64,000 nt of DNA, taken from NCBI GenBank assembly GCA_941918925.1, contig OW799234.1:81010997-81074996 (forward strand), written 5' to 3'. Shown piece after piece: positions 11,378-23,851 of the stretch. A model generated the notes under the pieces. That model made no database searches, was not told the origin of the DNA, and saw nothing but the letters and a program-made list of their open reading frames with translations. Both the position numbers and the translations under genes were made by a program. Within the stretch, counting starts at the first letter, position 1; every line of letters begins with the position of its first letter. The stretch is from Phyto melanocephala. Its lineage: Eukaryota; Arthropoda; Insecta; Diptera; Rhinophoridae.

Positions 11378-12885
11378 TATACCCTTCACCTGTGGTGCAC
11401 AAGGGTATATATAGCTTTGTCATTCCATTTGTAATTTCTACAATTTTCATTTCCGACCCCATAAAGTATATATTTTCTGAAAGCTTATGAATAGAGGAGT
11501 CGATTAAGCCCTGACCGTCTGTCCGTCTGTCCGTCTGCCCGTCAGTCCGTGTGTTGGTTGAAATCAACTTTTAGAAGCAACTATATGTTCCTCAGATCTG
11601 TACATGGTATCAATCTCTTGGAAATATCCAGGAATGAATCGCTATTGAAATTCAGCACAATCGCCCCATAACTTTCTGAGATATGAGCAAAAAACCACGA
11701 CCACCTCGTTTTTTTCACAATTACAACAACAACATACATACATACATACATGTAAAAAACATACCAAACAAAAAAAATTACAAAAAAAAATATTAACAAG
11801 TAACAGTGTTATATTCGGCCGTGCCGAATCTTATATACCCTTCACAACGTGTAGTCATGCAATAACAATTGTTTGTATCACCATTCATCCCATATAAAAT
11901 ACGTGCATACGTACACGTTAGAATAAATGTGGCATCGAATCCCAGCTGAGCAAAAAAAATTTTATTTTATTTTATTTAATATATTATTTATATTTTATTA
12001 TTTTTTTTTATATTTTTTTTAAATTTTTTAAAAAAATTTTTTTTCGAAAAATTTTTAAAAATTTTTTTTTTTATTTTTTTTTTAAATTTTTTTAAAATTT
12101 TTTTTTTTAGTTTTTTTTTATTATTTTTTTCTTATTTTTAATTTTTTTTTTTTGTAGTTTTTTTTGTTTGGTATGTTTTTTACATGTATGTATGTATGTA
12201 TGTTGTTGTTGTAATTGTGAAAAAAAACGAGGTGGTCGTGGTTTTTTGCTCATATCTCAGAAAGTTATGGGGCGATTGTGCTGAATTTCAATAGCGATTC
12301 ATTCCTGGATATTTCCAAGAGATTGATACCATATACAGATCTGAGGAACATATAGTTGCTTCTAAAAGTTGATTTCAACCAACACACGGACAGACGGTCA
12401 GGGCTTAATCGACTCCTCTATTCATAAGCTTTCAGAAAATATATACTTTATGGGGTCGGAAATGGAAATTGTAGAAATTACAAACGGAATGACAAAGCTA
12501 TATATACCCTTGTGCACCACAGGTGAAAGGTATAAAAATAAGAAAAAAATAATAAAAAAAACTACAAAAAAAAAATTTTAAAAAAATTAAAAAAAAAAAA
12601 TTTTAAAAAATTTTTTAAAAATTTTTCTAAATAAAATTTTTTAAAAAAATTTAAAAAAAATATGAAAAAAAATAATAAAATATAAATAATATATTAAATA
12701 AAATAAAATAAATTTTTTTTTGGCTCAGCTGGTATTCGATGCCACATATATTCTAACCAGTATATACATATGCACGTATTTTATATGGGATGAATGGTGA
12801 TACAAACAATTGTTATAGCACGACTACACGTTGTGAAGGGTATATAAGATTCGGCACGGCCGAATATAGCACTGTTACTTGTTTT
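11378..12885 (+). mobile_element. F1 subfamily A copy split by a second F1
   Basis: The plus-oriented left half (11378-11794) carries the left hairpin, CCCCATAAAGTATATA and the CACCTCG block. The right half (12534-12885) carries poly-A, the inverted core GGCTCAGCTGGTATTCGATG, GATGAATGGTGATAC and the right hairpin TTCGGCACGGCCGAA. A complete minus-oriented F1 sits between them. Both copies have the inverted core. The arrangement makes long palindromic arms. Confidence 0.75.
11795..12533 (-). mobile_element. F1 subfamily A, complete nested copy
   Basis: It runs on plus from ACAAGTAACAGTGTTATA with TTCGGCCGTGCCGAA to the left-end hairpin read in reverse (CCCTTGTGCACCACAGGTG). The poly-T core lies inverted relative to standard copies: GTGGCATCGAATCCCAGCTG is read on plus although the element is on minus. 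Nearly identical to the copy at 16655. Confidence 0.78.
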
Positions 12886-14344
12886 TGTTTGTTTTGAAAG
12901 GTACTTTTTGCATTTTCTTCACAGCTCAATAAAGTGTGATTGTTTTTGTAAAAAAAAACAACAATAAAAAACAAATTTTTTTCTTTGATTTTCCGACTGT
13001 GACTTCTTTCTATTCTTAATAATTTTATTTATGTGTGTATATAATTTTCTTTAGATATTTTATTGTGTCTATGTATTCTTACATCTTTTTAATTATAATG
13101 ATGATGGATTTATTTCGTGTGTTTTCTCTCTTTGTGATAAACCAAATGTAACTTGATTATAAATCTTTCCCCTTTGGTAAATGGGCCAATATTTTATGGT
13201 ATTTAATTTAAATTTGTTTTTATTTTACAAATGTATGAAATCTTTTTCTGATATTATTTATATTATATCTATATATTTTTTTAATTATAAACTTATTTAT
13301 GGTTCATTTAAATAAATAATAAAAAATAGTCAAACAAATTTTAAGACAGAAATTTGAAAAAAAGGAGGAAATTTTAGTAGTTTTTACACACATAAAGACA
13401 TTAATCTTTTAAAATACTTAAGAATGTCTATTTTATTTATTTGATAATTAATTAATTGTATGTTTGTGTTCTTTTAGTATTTTTATTTCAATATAAATGT
13501 TGCGCTGGGTTATTTCTAAAGTCTATGTGTGTATATGACAATTTGTCTGTGTGGAGTTTTGTAATTATTTAAAATTATTTTTGGCATTTGCGTGTGTTTC
13601 TTTAAATAATTTTTTATCGAATCCACTTTTACAGAACTTCTGTTGAGTGTACATACACACATAACAACTCAAAATCATTTAAATGTGCCTTTAAAAATAC
13701 GATAAGTTGAGTATAATTGCTGCAATTTTAATAATATTTCCAATGTTGAATTTAACAGTATTAATTTTATTGCTTATCTTTTCAATAATTAGGTGAATTA
13801 AAAGTTGTTTTACAAGTAATGCATACATATACACTCCAGTTCGATGATTTAAAGGCACTGAAAGTTCCATATTCAGAAGCCTGTATCTTTTGCAATTTTT
13901 AACCGATTGCAGAATTTTAAAATAAAAATGGAAGAAAAAAATCTTGAGATATAAAAAAAACCATGCGAATAGTGATTTCTTAACTAAAGAAGTTTTTCTG
14001 AACAAATATCAAAAAAAAGTCCAAATATGTGTTTTTTTTTGGTTCACTTGAATAAAGACACTTTATTATTTTTTTTTTATTATTTTTAAAGAAAGCGATA
14101 TGCATACAAAAGTAATAAAATGGAATTTCTAAAAACTCCAACATTATTTATAGATTTGACAGTTTAGGGTTAGTAAAAATGAAGCATTATAAAATATAAC
14201 TATGTCTCTATAATTGAACGATAATTCAAAAATTATCAAAGTTTGGCGGCCGCAGTTCGAAAATTTCATACAAAATATAGTATTTTAATTTTGACAATTG
14301 TGAAAAGATAAATTAAAAAGTTCAGGAAGACTTGATGCGTTAAA
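12886..14344. other. No gene seen
   Basis: AT-rich DNA. A minus frame at 13691-14005 is low complexity without homology that I recognise. Confidence 0.6.
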
Positions 14345-15180
14345 GCAACCAAACTATATGGTCGTTCAATAATAAGCCCTTCAAATATCAATATCCAAGC
14401 AGTACGTAAAAGTGTCGGTTACAATCCGAAAACCGCAATTTGGCGTCGTAAACAAGAATTGTAATTTCAAGATCTCTACAGCGTATACTCATTAAATATT
14501 TGTGTCTGGAAGCTTTCAAAATTCAATTAACGCAACAACTGCAGCTTTATAACCACGCACAGCGAAGAGAGTTCGTTGCATGGATAATTAAACATCAAGA
14601 AATGAATTCTGATTTTGCGAGCAATATCATATTAAGCAATGAATCAAAATTTTACCTTGATGGATTTGTTAATAGCCAAAATTAACGCTTTTCGGGCTCT
14701 AAGAACACACATGTGATTATCGAAACACGAGTGTATCCACAATGTGTCACTTTTTTGTTTGGATTTTGGACTGGAGGCATTATTGGACAATCCTTTTTTG
14801 AAAATAAGGCTGGTCAAGCAGTGATTGTTACTGGTTCTCGTTATCGAGACATGATAACACAATTTTTTCTGTCGAAATTTTTATGTGGCCAATATGTGGT
14901 TTCAACATGATGGTGCCACATGCCATACGAATTGGTTCCCTAAATCATATGTTAATTATATTTTTTTATGGGGTCATTCAAAATCGCAATTATATGTCAA
15001 CAATCCCACAACCATCCTTGCATATAATGAGGTTATTTAACGCTGTATCAATGAAATTTAACCACATTTATGCAAAATAGTCATGAATTTCGACCAATGA
15101 TTTCGTATGTGCATGCAAAGCCGTGGAGGCGATTTACCTGATGTGTTATTCCATCCTATAAACTTTATGATTCAATAAAA
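14345..15180 (+). pseudogene. Mariner-type transposase remnant (M1)
   Basis: Reading across several stops and frame changes gives FKIQLTQQLQLYNHAQRREF (linker after the helix-turn-helix), ESKFYLDGFVNSQN (first catalytic Asp region, D changed to N), GFWTGGIIGQSFFENKAGQ, GSRYRDMITQFF and a Q-H-D-G-A-T-C-H block (second Asp). It ends near MQSRGGDLPDVLFHP. The part between the second and third Asp is deleted. The family resembles the DD41D ('rosa-like') mariners of flies. No clear termini. Confidence 0.72.
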
Positions 15181-15199
15181 ATAACAACAAATTAAAAAC

Positions 15200-15585
15200 T
15201 GGGCCAATTCAAAGTAAACTCTCATATTGTACTATGTCATATAATTCATATTAATATGACTAGTGACTTTGAACACTTTTTGTTAACTAATTATGTATTT
15301 CATACAAGAAAGAAGACAAAGAGATGACGCTGTTAAAAATTGTATGTATACAAGAAAGAAGAAAATAGAAAATATTCTCTCTGAGAGGTGAGAAGCGAAG
15401 AAATTCTCTCTGAGAGACAGTATGGTTAAAAGTATAACATAAACAATTTCTTATACATAGGAAACAAATGTGTAAAGTCATATTATTTTTTTTGTATGGA
15501 AATTACTAACAAAAATTTTATGCATGCATAAATAATATAAAATAGTACAAATATGACTGATATGCAACCACTTTGAATTGGCCCA
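15200..15585. mobile_element. Candidate MITE with 16-bp inverted ends
   Basis: TGGGCCAATTCAAAGT at 15200 is inverted exactly at 15570-15585 (ACTTTGAATTGGCCCA). The 386-bp interior holds two TTCTCTCTGAGAG motifs, themselves near-palindromic. A clear target duplication was not found, so the superfamily is unknown. It directly follows the M1 mariner remnant. Confidence 0.65.
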
Positions 15586-16094
15586 CTGTGTTTTCTATTG
15601 ACTACAAATCTTGCGTTTATTTTGGGGACACCCTTTATAATAATTAAATAATGTCAAATAATGTCAAGCATATAAATTTCAAATTGATATTTCATATATT
15701 TTTTAAACTACAAAAGATTATGCCGTTAGCATCATATCATATGGTGTCACAATCAGTGTTGCCACAGTAAAATTTTCTTAAAAATGGTTAATGAGGAAAA
15801 AAATAGCCAAAATTAAAAATTATTTTGATATTATTAAATTTGTTTTTTTCTTTATTTTATTTCATATTTTTATGCAAAAAACTAAATAGAATTAAAAATA
15901 TATATAAAGCGATGTAGAGACCACATATTTAAAATTCCTACTGTGTTGAGGAAAACAAAATTTTATAAGTTTTTAAAACAAAGTTTTGGCAGACCAGACA
16001 TAATGGGAATCATTTTGATTTTTGCACAATTTTTTTGATTGCATAACATTGTTGTTTGTTTGTAACTCAACCTTATTTCTAAATTTGATTTTTA

Positions 16095-16500
16095 TCAAAC
16101 AAAGCTGTGAAAAAATGCAGCAGCTGAAATATGTGGCAAGGATATTAAGTTTTTAACAAAATAAATGAGGTCTTCGAAACACTCTTCGTTCATTGCATTT
16201 TTATGTTTGGACACTTTATCCCAAAACTCAACAATACTTATATCACTGTCTAAAATAATATTTGAAAATTTTAATAATTTCCATTGGGATACAATTTTTT
16301 CTTGATTACCACCTGCTAAATTTGGGAATGATAAAAACAAAGGTTCCAAACTTATCTCTGCTACTACTTTAAACTTTATTTGGTGTAATTATCTCAAGAA
16401 TTTTAAAATATTTTCTTGACTAATCGAAGCGTTTCAGTAGTTCCTTTAGAAGCTCAATATAAAACTGTTGTATATCTTTTTTAATTTTATGTTTTTGCGA
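16095..16500 (-). pseudogene. hAT transposase C-terminal (dimerisation) fragment
   Basis: The 84-codon open part (16095-16349) reads IVEFWDKVSKHKNAMNEEC ... FVKNLISLPHISAAAFFHSF. It matches the hATC dimerisation domain pattern (FW ... LP-S-AA-ER-FS); the usual ERxFS is changed to FFHSF. Upstream, in a broken frame with a stop, FYIELLKELLKRFD extends the homology to about 16500. The N-terminal BED finger and the catalytic core are absent, so it cannot encode active transposase. Confidence 0.75.
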
Positions 16501-16654
16501 CCTTGATAGGCATACTTCCTACTTCATTGCAATGTTAAACATACATATTTTAAAGCGCGATTTGAAAAACTAGCATATAAAATACATAATGTATTCATAT
16601 TAAAATTTCTGTAAAAGGTAACCTAAATCAGAAAAAAAGTACACATCAGAAAAA

Positions 16655-17369
16655 ACAAGTAACAGTGCTATATTCGGCCGTGCCGAATCTTATATACCCT
16701 TCACAACGTGTAGTCATGCAATAACAATTGTTTGTATCACCATTCATCCCATATAAAATACGTGCATACGTACACGTTAGAATAAATGTGGCATCGAATC
16801 CCAGCTGAGCCAAAAAAATTTTATTTTATATTATTTAATATATTATTTATATTTTATTATTTTTTTTTATATTTTTTTTAAATTTTTTTAAATTTTTTTT
16901 TAAATTTTTTTAAAATTTTTTTTTTGTAGTTTTTTTTATTATTTTTTTCTTATTTTTAATATTTTTTTTTTTGTATTTTTTTTTGTTTGGTATGTTTTTT
17001 ACATGTATGTATGTATGTATGTTGTTGTTGTAATTGTGAAAAAAAACGAGGTGGTCGTGGTTTTTTGCTCATATCTCAGAAAGTTATGGGGCGATTGTGC
17101 TGAATTTCAATAGCGATTCATTCCTGGATATTTCCAAGAGATTGATACTATATACAAATCTGAGGAACATATAGTTGCTTCTAAAAGTTGATTTCAACCA
17201 AGACACGGACAGACGGGCAGACGGACAGACGGTCAGGGCTTAATCGACTCCTCTATTCATAAGCTTTCAGAAAATATATACTTTATGGGGTCGGAAATGA
17301 AAATTGTAGAAATTACAAACGGAATGACAAAGCTATATATACCCTTGTGCACCACAGGTGAAGGGTATA
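16655..17369 (-). mobile_element. F1 subfamily A, complete copy inside a hAT element
   Basis: It starts ACAAGTAACAGTGCTATA with the TTCGGCCGTGCCGAA hairpin and ends CACAGGTGAAGGGTATA. The core is inverted, as in the copy at 11795. It interrupts the hAT element at 15754-17413 and is therefore younger. Target duplication is unclear because both flanks are runs of A. Confidence 0.8.
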
Positions 17370-17599
17370 AAAATAACAAATTTTGGGTCAAAGTAACCAA
17401 AACGGCAACGCTGGTCACAATTCCTTCAAATGTAATAAAACTTTTAATTTCACAGTTTCACAGAACAAGAATTAACACCTTGGCATATTAATACAGTCAT
17501 AAATCCATTACTATGTTTCAATTTGTAAAATATGTTTAGTAAACTTTATTGTTTCACTCAAAGGGATTGACATAAAATTCTTATTAATTCTTATAAGTA

Positions 17600-17760
17600 T
17601 ATAATAGGAAGGCGATTTTTTGTTACGCAGTTTACGCTTGAACCTATTTTAATAAAAAAATATACCATACCATCCTGCGGATGTACACACTCCTAATCTT
17701 ATTAAAATTGGTTTAGTAGTTTAGGAGTTATAAGCGTTTAAAGTTGTACAAATGTGCAAA
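17600..17760 (+). repeat. Dispersed repeat R4, copy 1
   Basis: TTGGTTTAGTAGTTTAGGAG, TTATAAGCGTTTAAAGTTG and an upstream ATACCATACCATCCTGCGGA are matched in inverse at 37060-37210. Short decayed repeat, no coding. Confidence 0.5.
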
Positions 17761-17772
17761 ACATATTTGTAT

Positions 17773-17775
<3 letters not shown>

Positions 17776-17804
<29 letters not shown>
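17776..17804. repeat. (TA)n microsatellite
   Basis: A run of about 13-14 uninterrupted TA units inside AT-rich DNA, with no further feature. Confidence 0.95.
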
Positions 17805-17821
17805 CATGTTGATTCAACGTT

Positions 17822-19439
17822 GTTGTTATATATTGTTATTGCAAAGTGAACATCTCTTTTGTGTACGACATAATTGAAAGGGAAGCAAAATGTAAAAATT
17901 TTAAAATTCGTCTAGGTTTTGTTTATTTATGCAAAGATGGAAAATGAGATATGATTTTCGGTATTGAACAATTAACATAAGTGTACTTTTTTTGAATAAA
18001 AAATGTTCTAAGCATATATTTGTTGTTTTAACAGCCTTTTTATTAAATATATATCCTGTCCGCCTTGACAAAAAATTGTTTTGTTGTATCAACTCACCGT
18101 TGCTTATTTCGGGATAAATATGCTTTAGATTCTTGCTTTGAATATCGTACGAAATAATTTGTTTCGTATTAGTTTTTAGGAATGTTGACAGAAACATTGC
18201 ACATGTTTTTCACATTATAAGTAGAGTATTGCTTAGGCAACAATATTCTATAGGCATTTTGTAGCAATTTTTTATCTACAGTTTTCAGTAGTTGCTATTA
18301 AAAATTGAACAGAATATCAGATAATAAACTTATTAATGTTAATGTTAATATATTATTTCGGAATGCTTATAATTATTATTACTAATTCAAATACTTTATT
18401 AGCTTAATAATTTTTGTACTTTTATCAGAACTATATTTTTCTACTCCGTTTTCAAATGCCTTATTTTGATCTACATATATATCTTGTTCATATCGTACGG
18501 CACTGTTACTTCGTCTTCATCTCTTTTTTTTCATTTCTTTAAATATTTGTTTAATAATATAATATTTTTAATTTTTGTTAGTTCTTCTATACTCATTAAC
18601 TTTCACTTTTGTTTGTTTCTCGTTTCAATAAAATAAATAAAAGTAAAATAGAATAAAAGAAAAAAAACTGAGAGTGTTTATCTTTTTTAAAAATACGAAA
18701 TATTTTTTTTTCTGTTTCCCTCTCAGGGAAAGTCCTTTTTATGAAGCTACTCGCAAGAGTATGGTAAAGTAAACAATCATATGAAAAATATATAAGGCAC
18801 TTATCCCCTTTTATTTTAATGTGTTTTGACTTGTACAACATAATCTCCATTTTGAAGGAGAAGCAAAAACATGTTTTTTTTTGTGCAACAGAAATGGCGT
18901 CCTTCTTATCCTTTACCCCATTTGCGATTTAGCTCAGGGCTGTCTTAAGTTGTTAGGAATAAGGACTATATCAGTGTTGCCATTTAGATATATATAAACA
19001 ACGCTTTCTTCGTTTTTCAAACTAAGAACGCTTTAGCTAAAATGATTGGTGTCATTGAACACTGACAAAGTTATGGCAGTAATGCAATGACTGTAAATTT
19101 ATATTGCAGCCGCTGTCATTAAAAAAACAATTCCTTTCAGTTTTAATGTTTATTTAACATTTATATTGCAGCCGCTTCCATTAAAAAACAATTCTTTTCA
19201 GTTTTAATATTTACCTAAATTATATAATTACTTTAGTGTACAACAAAAAAAGCTACATGAAATTAAGAATCGGTGTTGCTGCTTTTATAAATTTAATAAA
19301 GAAAGTTGAACAATATAATTTAAAAAGTACACGTTAGAAATAGTTCATATGCATTTTAAGAACATAAGTAATGCTAATTTAATTAAATTTGAACATGCTA
19401 ATGAGAATTTAAAAATTTGGTATGCAATCGACTGCCGCA
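17822..19439. other. No gene seen
   Basis: AT-rich DNA with a direct duplication near 19098-19210 (TTATATTGCAGCCGCT, AACAATTC, TTTTCAGTTTTAAT twice, about 60 bp apart). No coding region. Confidence 0.6.
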
Positions 19440-19792
19440 TACCTTACCTCTGTCAAAAAGAAATCTGAATCAGACTAACCGAGCATCGGCCATAACGTTC
19501 ATGATACTCTGCAGTCCGTTCAGTTAATCGAGACCTGATTAGTCTCGATTAGAACCCATTCCCTGATCCTACCGAAAAATAATCCCAATGGAGGCCTAGC
19601 CACCTCCACCCTATAAGGATCCACCATTTCTAAGCCTGGTTGCGCTAACTCGTCAGACATTTCATTGCAGCTTATCTTGGAGTCACCCGGCACCCAGCAT
19701 AGTCTCATGTCAAAATCTAAAGAAAGAATTTGCCAAGGCGAATTCATACAGGTGAAATTATCAGCCCAGCTTATGGGGAAACATAATGCCAA
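19440..19792 (-). pseudogene. LINE RNase H domain fragment
   Basis: The open part on minus contains MRLCWVPGDSKISCNEMSDE then LAQPGLEM, the W-V-P-G-H-x-x-I-x-G-N-E-x-A-D-E-L-A signature of RNase H in I/Jockey-type LINEs, with H changed to D and A to S. PLGLFFGRIREWVLIE follows. Upstream DDE residues and the reverse transcriptase are absent. Confidence 0.68.
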
Positions 19793-20193
19793 AATTTGTT
19801 GAATTTACCTTGTTTCCACTTATTAATGTGGGAATGAAAAATGAGCTTCGGTATGAAATAATAAATGTATTTGTCGATGCGAGTACCTTGTTAAGTGTTT
19901 AAAAAATAGGCACTAAAATAACAACATGGAAAAAAAAATTTGACTCTTGCGAACGGACCTTCATAACCAAGTGTGATGTATCAAATTTGAATTTCCAATT
20001 TTGCTTAAATTTTGATAACAGATATTTTTAAAGGATATCAAATTGTGGCCTACAAATATTACAGACGGCTTGGCTTAGCAGATTCTTAGACCAACGCCAC
20101 AGGTATCTGAATAGTTATGACAGCACAATAAACACACCATACACAGTAGTATTATTTTATGACAGTTTTTACTTGAAAAACAACAATAATTTT

Positions 20194-21034
20194 TATACCC
20201 TTCACACAGTGAAAAAGGGTATATATAGGTTTGTCATTCCGTGTGAAATTTCTACAATTTTCATTTCCGACCCCATAAAGTATATATTTTCTGAAAGCTT
20301 ATGAATAGGGGAGTCGATTAAGCCCTGTCAGTCTGTCCGTCTGTCCGTCTGTCCGTCTGACCGTCTGTCCGTGTGTATGTTGAAATCAACTTTTTGAAGC
20401 CCCCCGACATAGGTTGGACCCGGGTAAAGTATTAAAATATCAGAAATATTCGGGAGTAGATCGGTATTGAAAATCAGAAATATCGGTGCATAAACAACTG
20501 AGATATGAGCAAAAACCCACGACCACCTCGATTTTTTTTTCACAAAAACAACATTACAACAACAACATACATACATACAAACGTGTATACTGGTTAGAGA
20601 AAACGTGGCATCGAATCCCAACTGAGCCAAAAAAAAATTTTTTTTAATTTTTTTAAAATTTTTTTTAAAATTTTTTTTTTATTTTTTTTTTTATTTTTTA
20701 TTTAATATATTATTTATATTTTTATTATTATTTTTATTATTATTTTTTTTTTTAATTTTTTTTTTTAATTTTTTTTTTTATTTTCTTTTTTGTTTTATAT
20801 ATGTATATTATATATATAATAATTTTTTTTTTTAATTTTTTTTTAAATTTTTTTTAAAAAATTTTTTTTTTTAATTTTTTTTTTAATTTTTTTTTTTTTT
20901 TCGTTTTTTTAACATACATACGTGTACGTATTTCATATGGGATGAATGGTGATACAAGCAACTGTTATTGCATGACTACACGTTGTGAAGGGTATATAAG
21001 ATTCGGCATGGCCGAATATAGCACTCTTACTTGT
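20194..21034 (+). mobile_element. F1 subfamily B, complete copy
   Basis: The left hairpin is TATACCCTTCACACAGTG with AAAAAGGGTATA. Blocks CATAAAGTATATATTTTCTG, a (GTCTGTCC)n run and GAAGCCCCCCGACAT define subfamily B. The core GGCATCGAATCCCAACTGAG lies in the standard orientation and is followed by very long poly-T. The right end is TTCGGCATGGCCGAATATAG then CTCTTACTTGTTT. Confidence 0.8.
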
Positions 21035-21499
21035 TTAAACTATTGTGTTTTATTTTCCAACATTATGACATGTCAGGACACCGTGTAAATAAGTACAATT
21101 AATGTGATACCATTTCAACTAAGTGTTTCAATAAACTTAAAGTATAGTTCTTAAATTCACATCACTTAGAATTAGTTTATAATTCACTCTTTCATAAACT
21201 ACGCAATCATCAATGGTGAGTTAAAAATAATGAGTTACAATATTTTATTTCGTTTCATGAATTTGAATATTGACAGAAGTACAGGTGACAACAACTCAAA
21301 ATCTATTCCACCCATTTGGTTTAAAAAATACAATTGGAAAATGACGTACAATAGATTTATAATTCTAGTGATTAAAATGCACCCACTTCAATTCCCTCAA
21401 TATTGCTATCAAACGAAATGACTTGACCAGTAGAATGCACTAAACTATGAAAAAGTTAAAATCCCAGAAGACATCCTAAATAATAATATTGGAAGCAAA

Positions 21500-22240
21500 T
21501 AAAAGTGTTGGACGGTACTTTTTGTATTTTCTACGTTTATGAAGGTAGGATTGTACAATCAAGGACTTTTGATTCCAGGTGAGACTGACAATGTTATGGG
21601 TGACCAAGAAGGTACTTTTTTTAATTTTTATGGGACTTTTTGTATTCTCAACGTTTGGGAAGCTAGAATTTTGAAGTTAGTGACTATTGATACAAAGTGA
21701 GACTGACAATGTTATGGGCGACCAAAAAGGTACTTTTTTTAATTTTTATGGGACTTTTTGTTTTTTCTACGTTTATGAAGCTTAAATTGTGAAATAAAGG
21801 GTTATTGATTTAAATTGAGAATGAAAATGATATTAAAGACACAAAAGATGCCTTTTCTCATTTTTATTGAACTCTTTGTATTTTTACGTTTGTGAACATA
21901 CATTGATTCTTAAAATTAGTTTTTATTGACCCGAGGTCTAACTCCTAATATTATGGACAACAAAAAAATTACTTTTTCTCATTTTTTATACTCTGTATAT
22001 ATAGAATTCTGAATGTGGGCAATAAAAAACCAAGTTGAAGTTTTTAGTGAAGGAAAAAATGTTACTTTCATTATTTATGTCATTTTTGCAAATTCTGAAT
22101 TTATAAATCTTTAATTTTGTAACTCAATAGCAGTGATCTTGGTTTAAGGTAGAAAATATATGCCCGATATATCCTTAATCTGCTTTTTTTTTATAAATAA
22201 TTTGAATTACAGATACAAGTTTTCATAAATTGAATCAAAG
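21500..22240 (+). repeat. Dispersed repeat R3 with internal 130-bp units, copy 1
   Basis: At least three tandem units share ATGTTATGGGCGACCAAAAA, GGTACTTTTTTTAATTTTTA, GGGACTTTTTGTATTCTC and ACGTTTATGAAG. It then runs into a non-repeated part (ATATATAGAATTCTGAATG, GCCCGATATATCCTTAATC). The same series occurs at 54655-55110. No coding and no identified termini; it may end near GGGTTATATGCTAG at 22320. Confidence 0.72.
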
Positions 22241-23851
22241 TATTGAATAATTAAAAATAGAACTTGAGTATTCAATTAATAGTAAGAACTGCGCTATCAA
22301 AGTAGCGGGTTATATGCTAGTTTAAAATAAAATAGTATAGTGAAAATTGAAATAAAATAAACAGACAAGTGGCAACTCTCGACCATATTAACTGGTTACA
22401 GACTACGTTTTTTATAAGAGTTTGCAAAAGGACACGGAAAAAAGGATTTTTTTATTAACTTTTGTTTTTATTTCTACTTTTTTGCATACAACCTGAAGAG
22501 TTGTGCTTTTGGCGCTCACAAGTGATTATGATTATAACAATTTTTTTTTTTTTTTTACAAATTCATGTTTTGTTTGTTTATTTACTTATTTGCAACATTA
22601 TGAAAATTGTCTCTTAATCTTAATGGACAAAGATTTGAATGTATACACAGGGATGGCTGGCAGTATTTGCAAATAAATTGAAGTAAAAAGAAAAATAAAA
22701 CTATAATGAAAACAAAAAGGAAATTTTCTAAAAGGTCCTTCAGATAGTCTGATAATCTCAGCATGTCCATTGAGATACAGACTTCGGAAGATTTATAAAT
22801 AGAAGAGGTTTCCTGGTTATAAAATTTTAAAATTAAAAAAACATTTAATATAATTATTATAAAATAAAAATAGAAATTGTTGTTACCTTTTTTATTTATA
22901 AATTTTTGAAGTATAATACAAATAGCACGTTAACTTACCTAAAAAGAAACAAAATTTTTTTGTTTAAAAACAATTTTTAGATTAATATTTTGAAAAGCGA
23001 AATTCAAATATTTTAAAGTTCTACGAATAAAACAAATTTAATGAATAAGACTTTTTTTTGCCAGTTTGGGGATGATTTAACCCCTTTAAATGGTGAAAAC
23101 GGCACCGCTGAAATATTTTAGCAAAGAGCAAGAAAATTAAAAATAAATTTAAAATAATTAAATTCAAGTTGACTATACGATATCTCTTATTTTAAAACAT
23201 GACGCTGATTAAAGTTTCCTTAGAAGAATTTTGTGCTCTGTCGTTTTTAAATAAAAGGCTTGTAATAAAGTTTTCAAATTTATCAAAAAAACAACACAAA
23301 AACAACCATGAGTCAAATAAATAATATAAAGTTAAATATATTAATTGTTTTTAATACCGCATAAATATTATGTAATAAAGTATCTTACATAGTAAGACGC
23401 CGATTAAAGCAAGATGTAAATTTTCCTATCTCGACCAAAATTGTTTTACTAAAAGTCCCCAGATATTATTTCTTTGTAAAGTGGTAGAAATAGGAACCTG
23501 TTTAAACATTAATTGCCGTATGCATAAAATTGAAGATTTATTAAAGTGATTTCTTATGAAAATGTAATCTATACTTTTGATAATTTTTATGCATACGGAA
23601 TTTGTTTATTTGAAAAAAAAATTTTGAGATAACAGATTTAGCAGTTTTGAAAAGCAGTTAGGCGGTTCTAATCTATTTGCATATAGATATAGTTATATAT
23701 AAAAAATAAGATTGTGTAATAATATTTTCATATTAGGTCAAAAGCGGATCCGGTTAGTCATTGTAGGACCTAGTGTAGGTTTTTATTCAAATATAAAAAT
23801 TGTTTTATAGGAATTCGGAGTCGCTAAATAGGAAATTACTGCTAAATTTAT
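22241..23851. other. No gene seen
   Basis: AT-rich DNA between R3 and an F1 copy. Only short low-complexity frames. Confidence 0.6.

Larger units (their letters stand above)
15754..17413 (-). mobile_element. hAT element with transposase remnant and nested F1
   Basis: The terminal repeats CAGTGTTGCC (left) and GGCAACGCTG (right) are flanked by a perfect 8-bp duplication GTCACAAT (15746-15753 and 17414-17421), the hAT signature. Inside are a minus-strand hAT C-terminal transposase fragment (16080-16500) and a whole F1 (16655-17369). Without the F1 the element is about 945 bp, so it was already internally deleted. Confidence 0.88.

Noticed and set aside
18975..18990. CAGTGTTGCCATTTAG as a hAT left end
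   Set aside because: No inverted partner with a matching 8-bp duplication was found within several kb.
20328..20630. 100-codon minus frame, repeated at 24082
   Set aside because: It occurs in each F1 subfamily B copy only because the repeat lacks stops there (it includes translated GACGGACAGAC repeats). Frames are not preserved in subfamily A in a way that suggests a protein.
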